DNA of 64,000 nucleotides from Zerene cesonia (lineage: Eukaryota > Arthropoda > Insecta > Lepidoptera > Pieridae): NCBI RefSeq assembly GCF_012273895.1, contig NC_052127.1:5762247-5826246 (forward strand), read 5' to 3'. Positions 63,797 through 64,000 of this stretch are shown here, in pieces; position 1 is the stretch's first letter, and each line of letters opens with the position of its first letter. Below the pieces are notes generated by a model. The model saw only the letters and a list, made by a program, of their open reading frames with translations. It had not been told where the DNA came from and searched no databases. The position numbers and the translations under genes were made by a program.

Positions 63797-64000
63797 TTTG
63801 TCATTTGGTTATCTCAATTTTAAAGACCTCTTGTTAAAATTGTTCCAACCTAACCTATAAAAGCCAATAAACCAACGTCTTTTAGACATGACTTCACTCA
63901 GACCTCGCCTTGCCTTGGATGCCCTCTCAGTGAAAAACGTAACTTATTTCATCTTAAAGAAATGAGATTGCTGCTTTTCGCCGATTTCGAGGTCGCCTTG

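Overview
This is nuclear genomic DNA from an animal, almost certainly a moth or butterfly (Lepidoptera). The DNA is AT-rich and the genes are split by GT-AG introns. Intergenic and intronic space is filled with short interspersed repeats of the lepidopteran kind: tRNA-headed SINEs with (GAT)n tails, families ending in 'gcgaagccgcgggcaaaagctag'-type sequence, MITEs and LINE 3' ends. There is no prokaryotic gene organisation, CRISPR array or rRNA. The species cannot be named from the sequence alone.

Region 1 (1-7 kb): a possible coding exon at the left edge (106-363, minus), repeats, and a two-exon gene for an 81-residue secreted four-cysteine peptide (5415-6799, minus) with a good TATA box.

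Region 2 (7.5-15.8 kb): a complete 13-exon minus-strand gene for a 539-residue papain-family (C1A) protease of the 26/29 kDa proteinase type. All splice phases close, and the catalytic Gln, Cys, His and Asn are present. Its introns hold several repeats, one beginning 20 bases beyond a splice donor. A single-exon 68-residue secreted peptide (17256-17462, minus) lies just upstream. Three secreted products are therefore encoded on the same strand within about 12 kb.

Region 3 (22.6-61.6 kb): a plus-strand gene whose signal-peptide exon (22640-22694) is separated by a 33.8-kb intron from an acidic linker exon (56537-56694) and an eight-cysteine WAP-like exon (57699-57801). A short terminal exon (61572-61600) gives a 114-residue secreted protein. 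The WAP exon could instead be the start of a longer extracellular-matrix protein, such as a Hasp-like sushi protein, continuing beyond the window. I see no other gene inside the large intron; it is mostly repeat copies and AT-rich filler.

Region 4 (61.6-64 kb): a GC-rich patch at about 62015-62160 that could be a coding exon of a convergent minus-strand gene, followed by repeats and a SINE with a perfect 14-bp target duplication.

The clearest new observations are the divergent form of the 26/29 kDa proteinase, the two orphan secreted peptides beside it, the WAP gene with its giant intron, two well-bounded MITEs, and nested insertions with readable target-site duplications.
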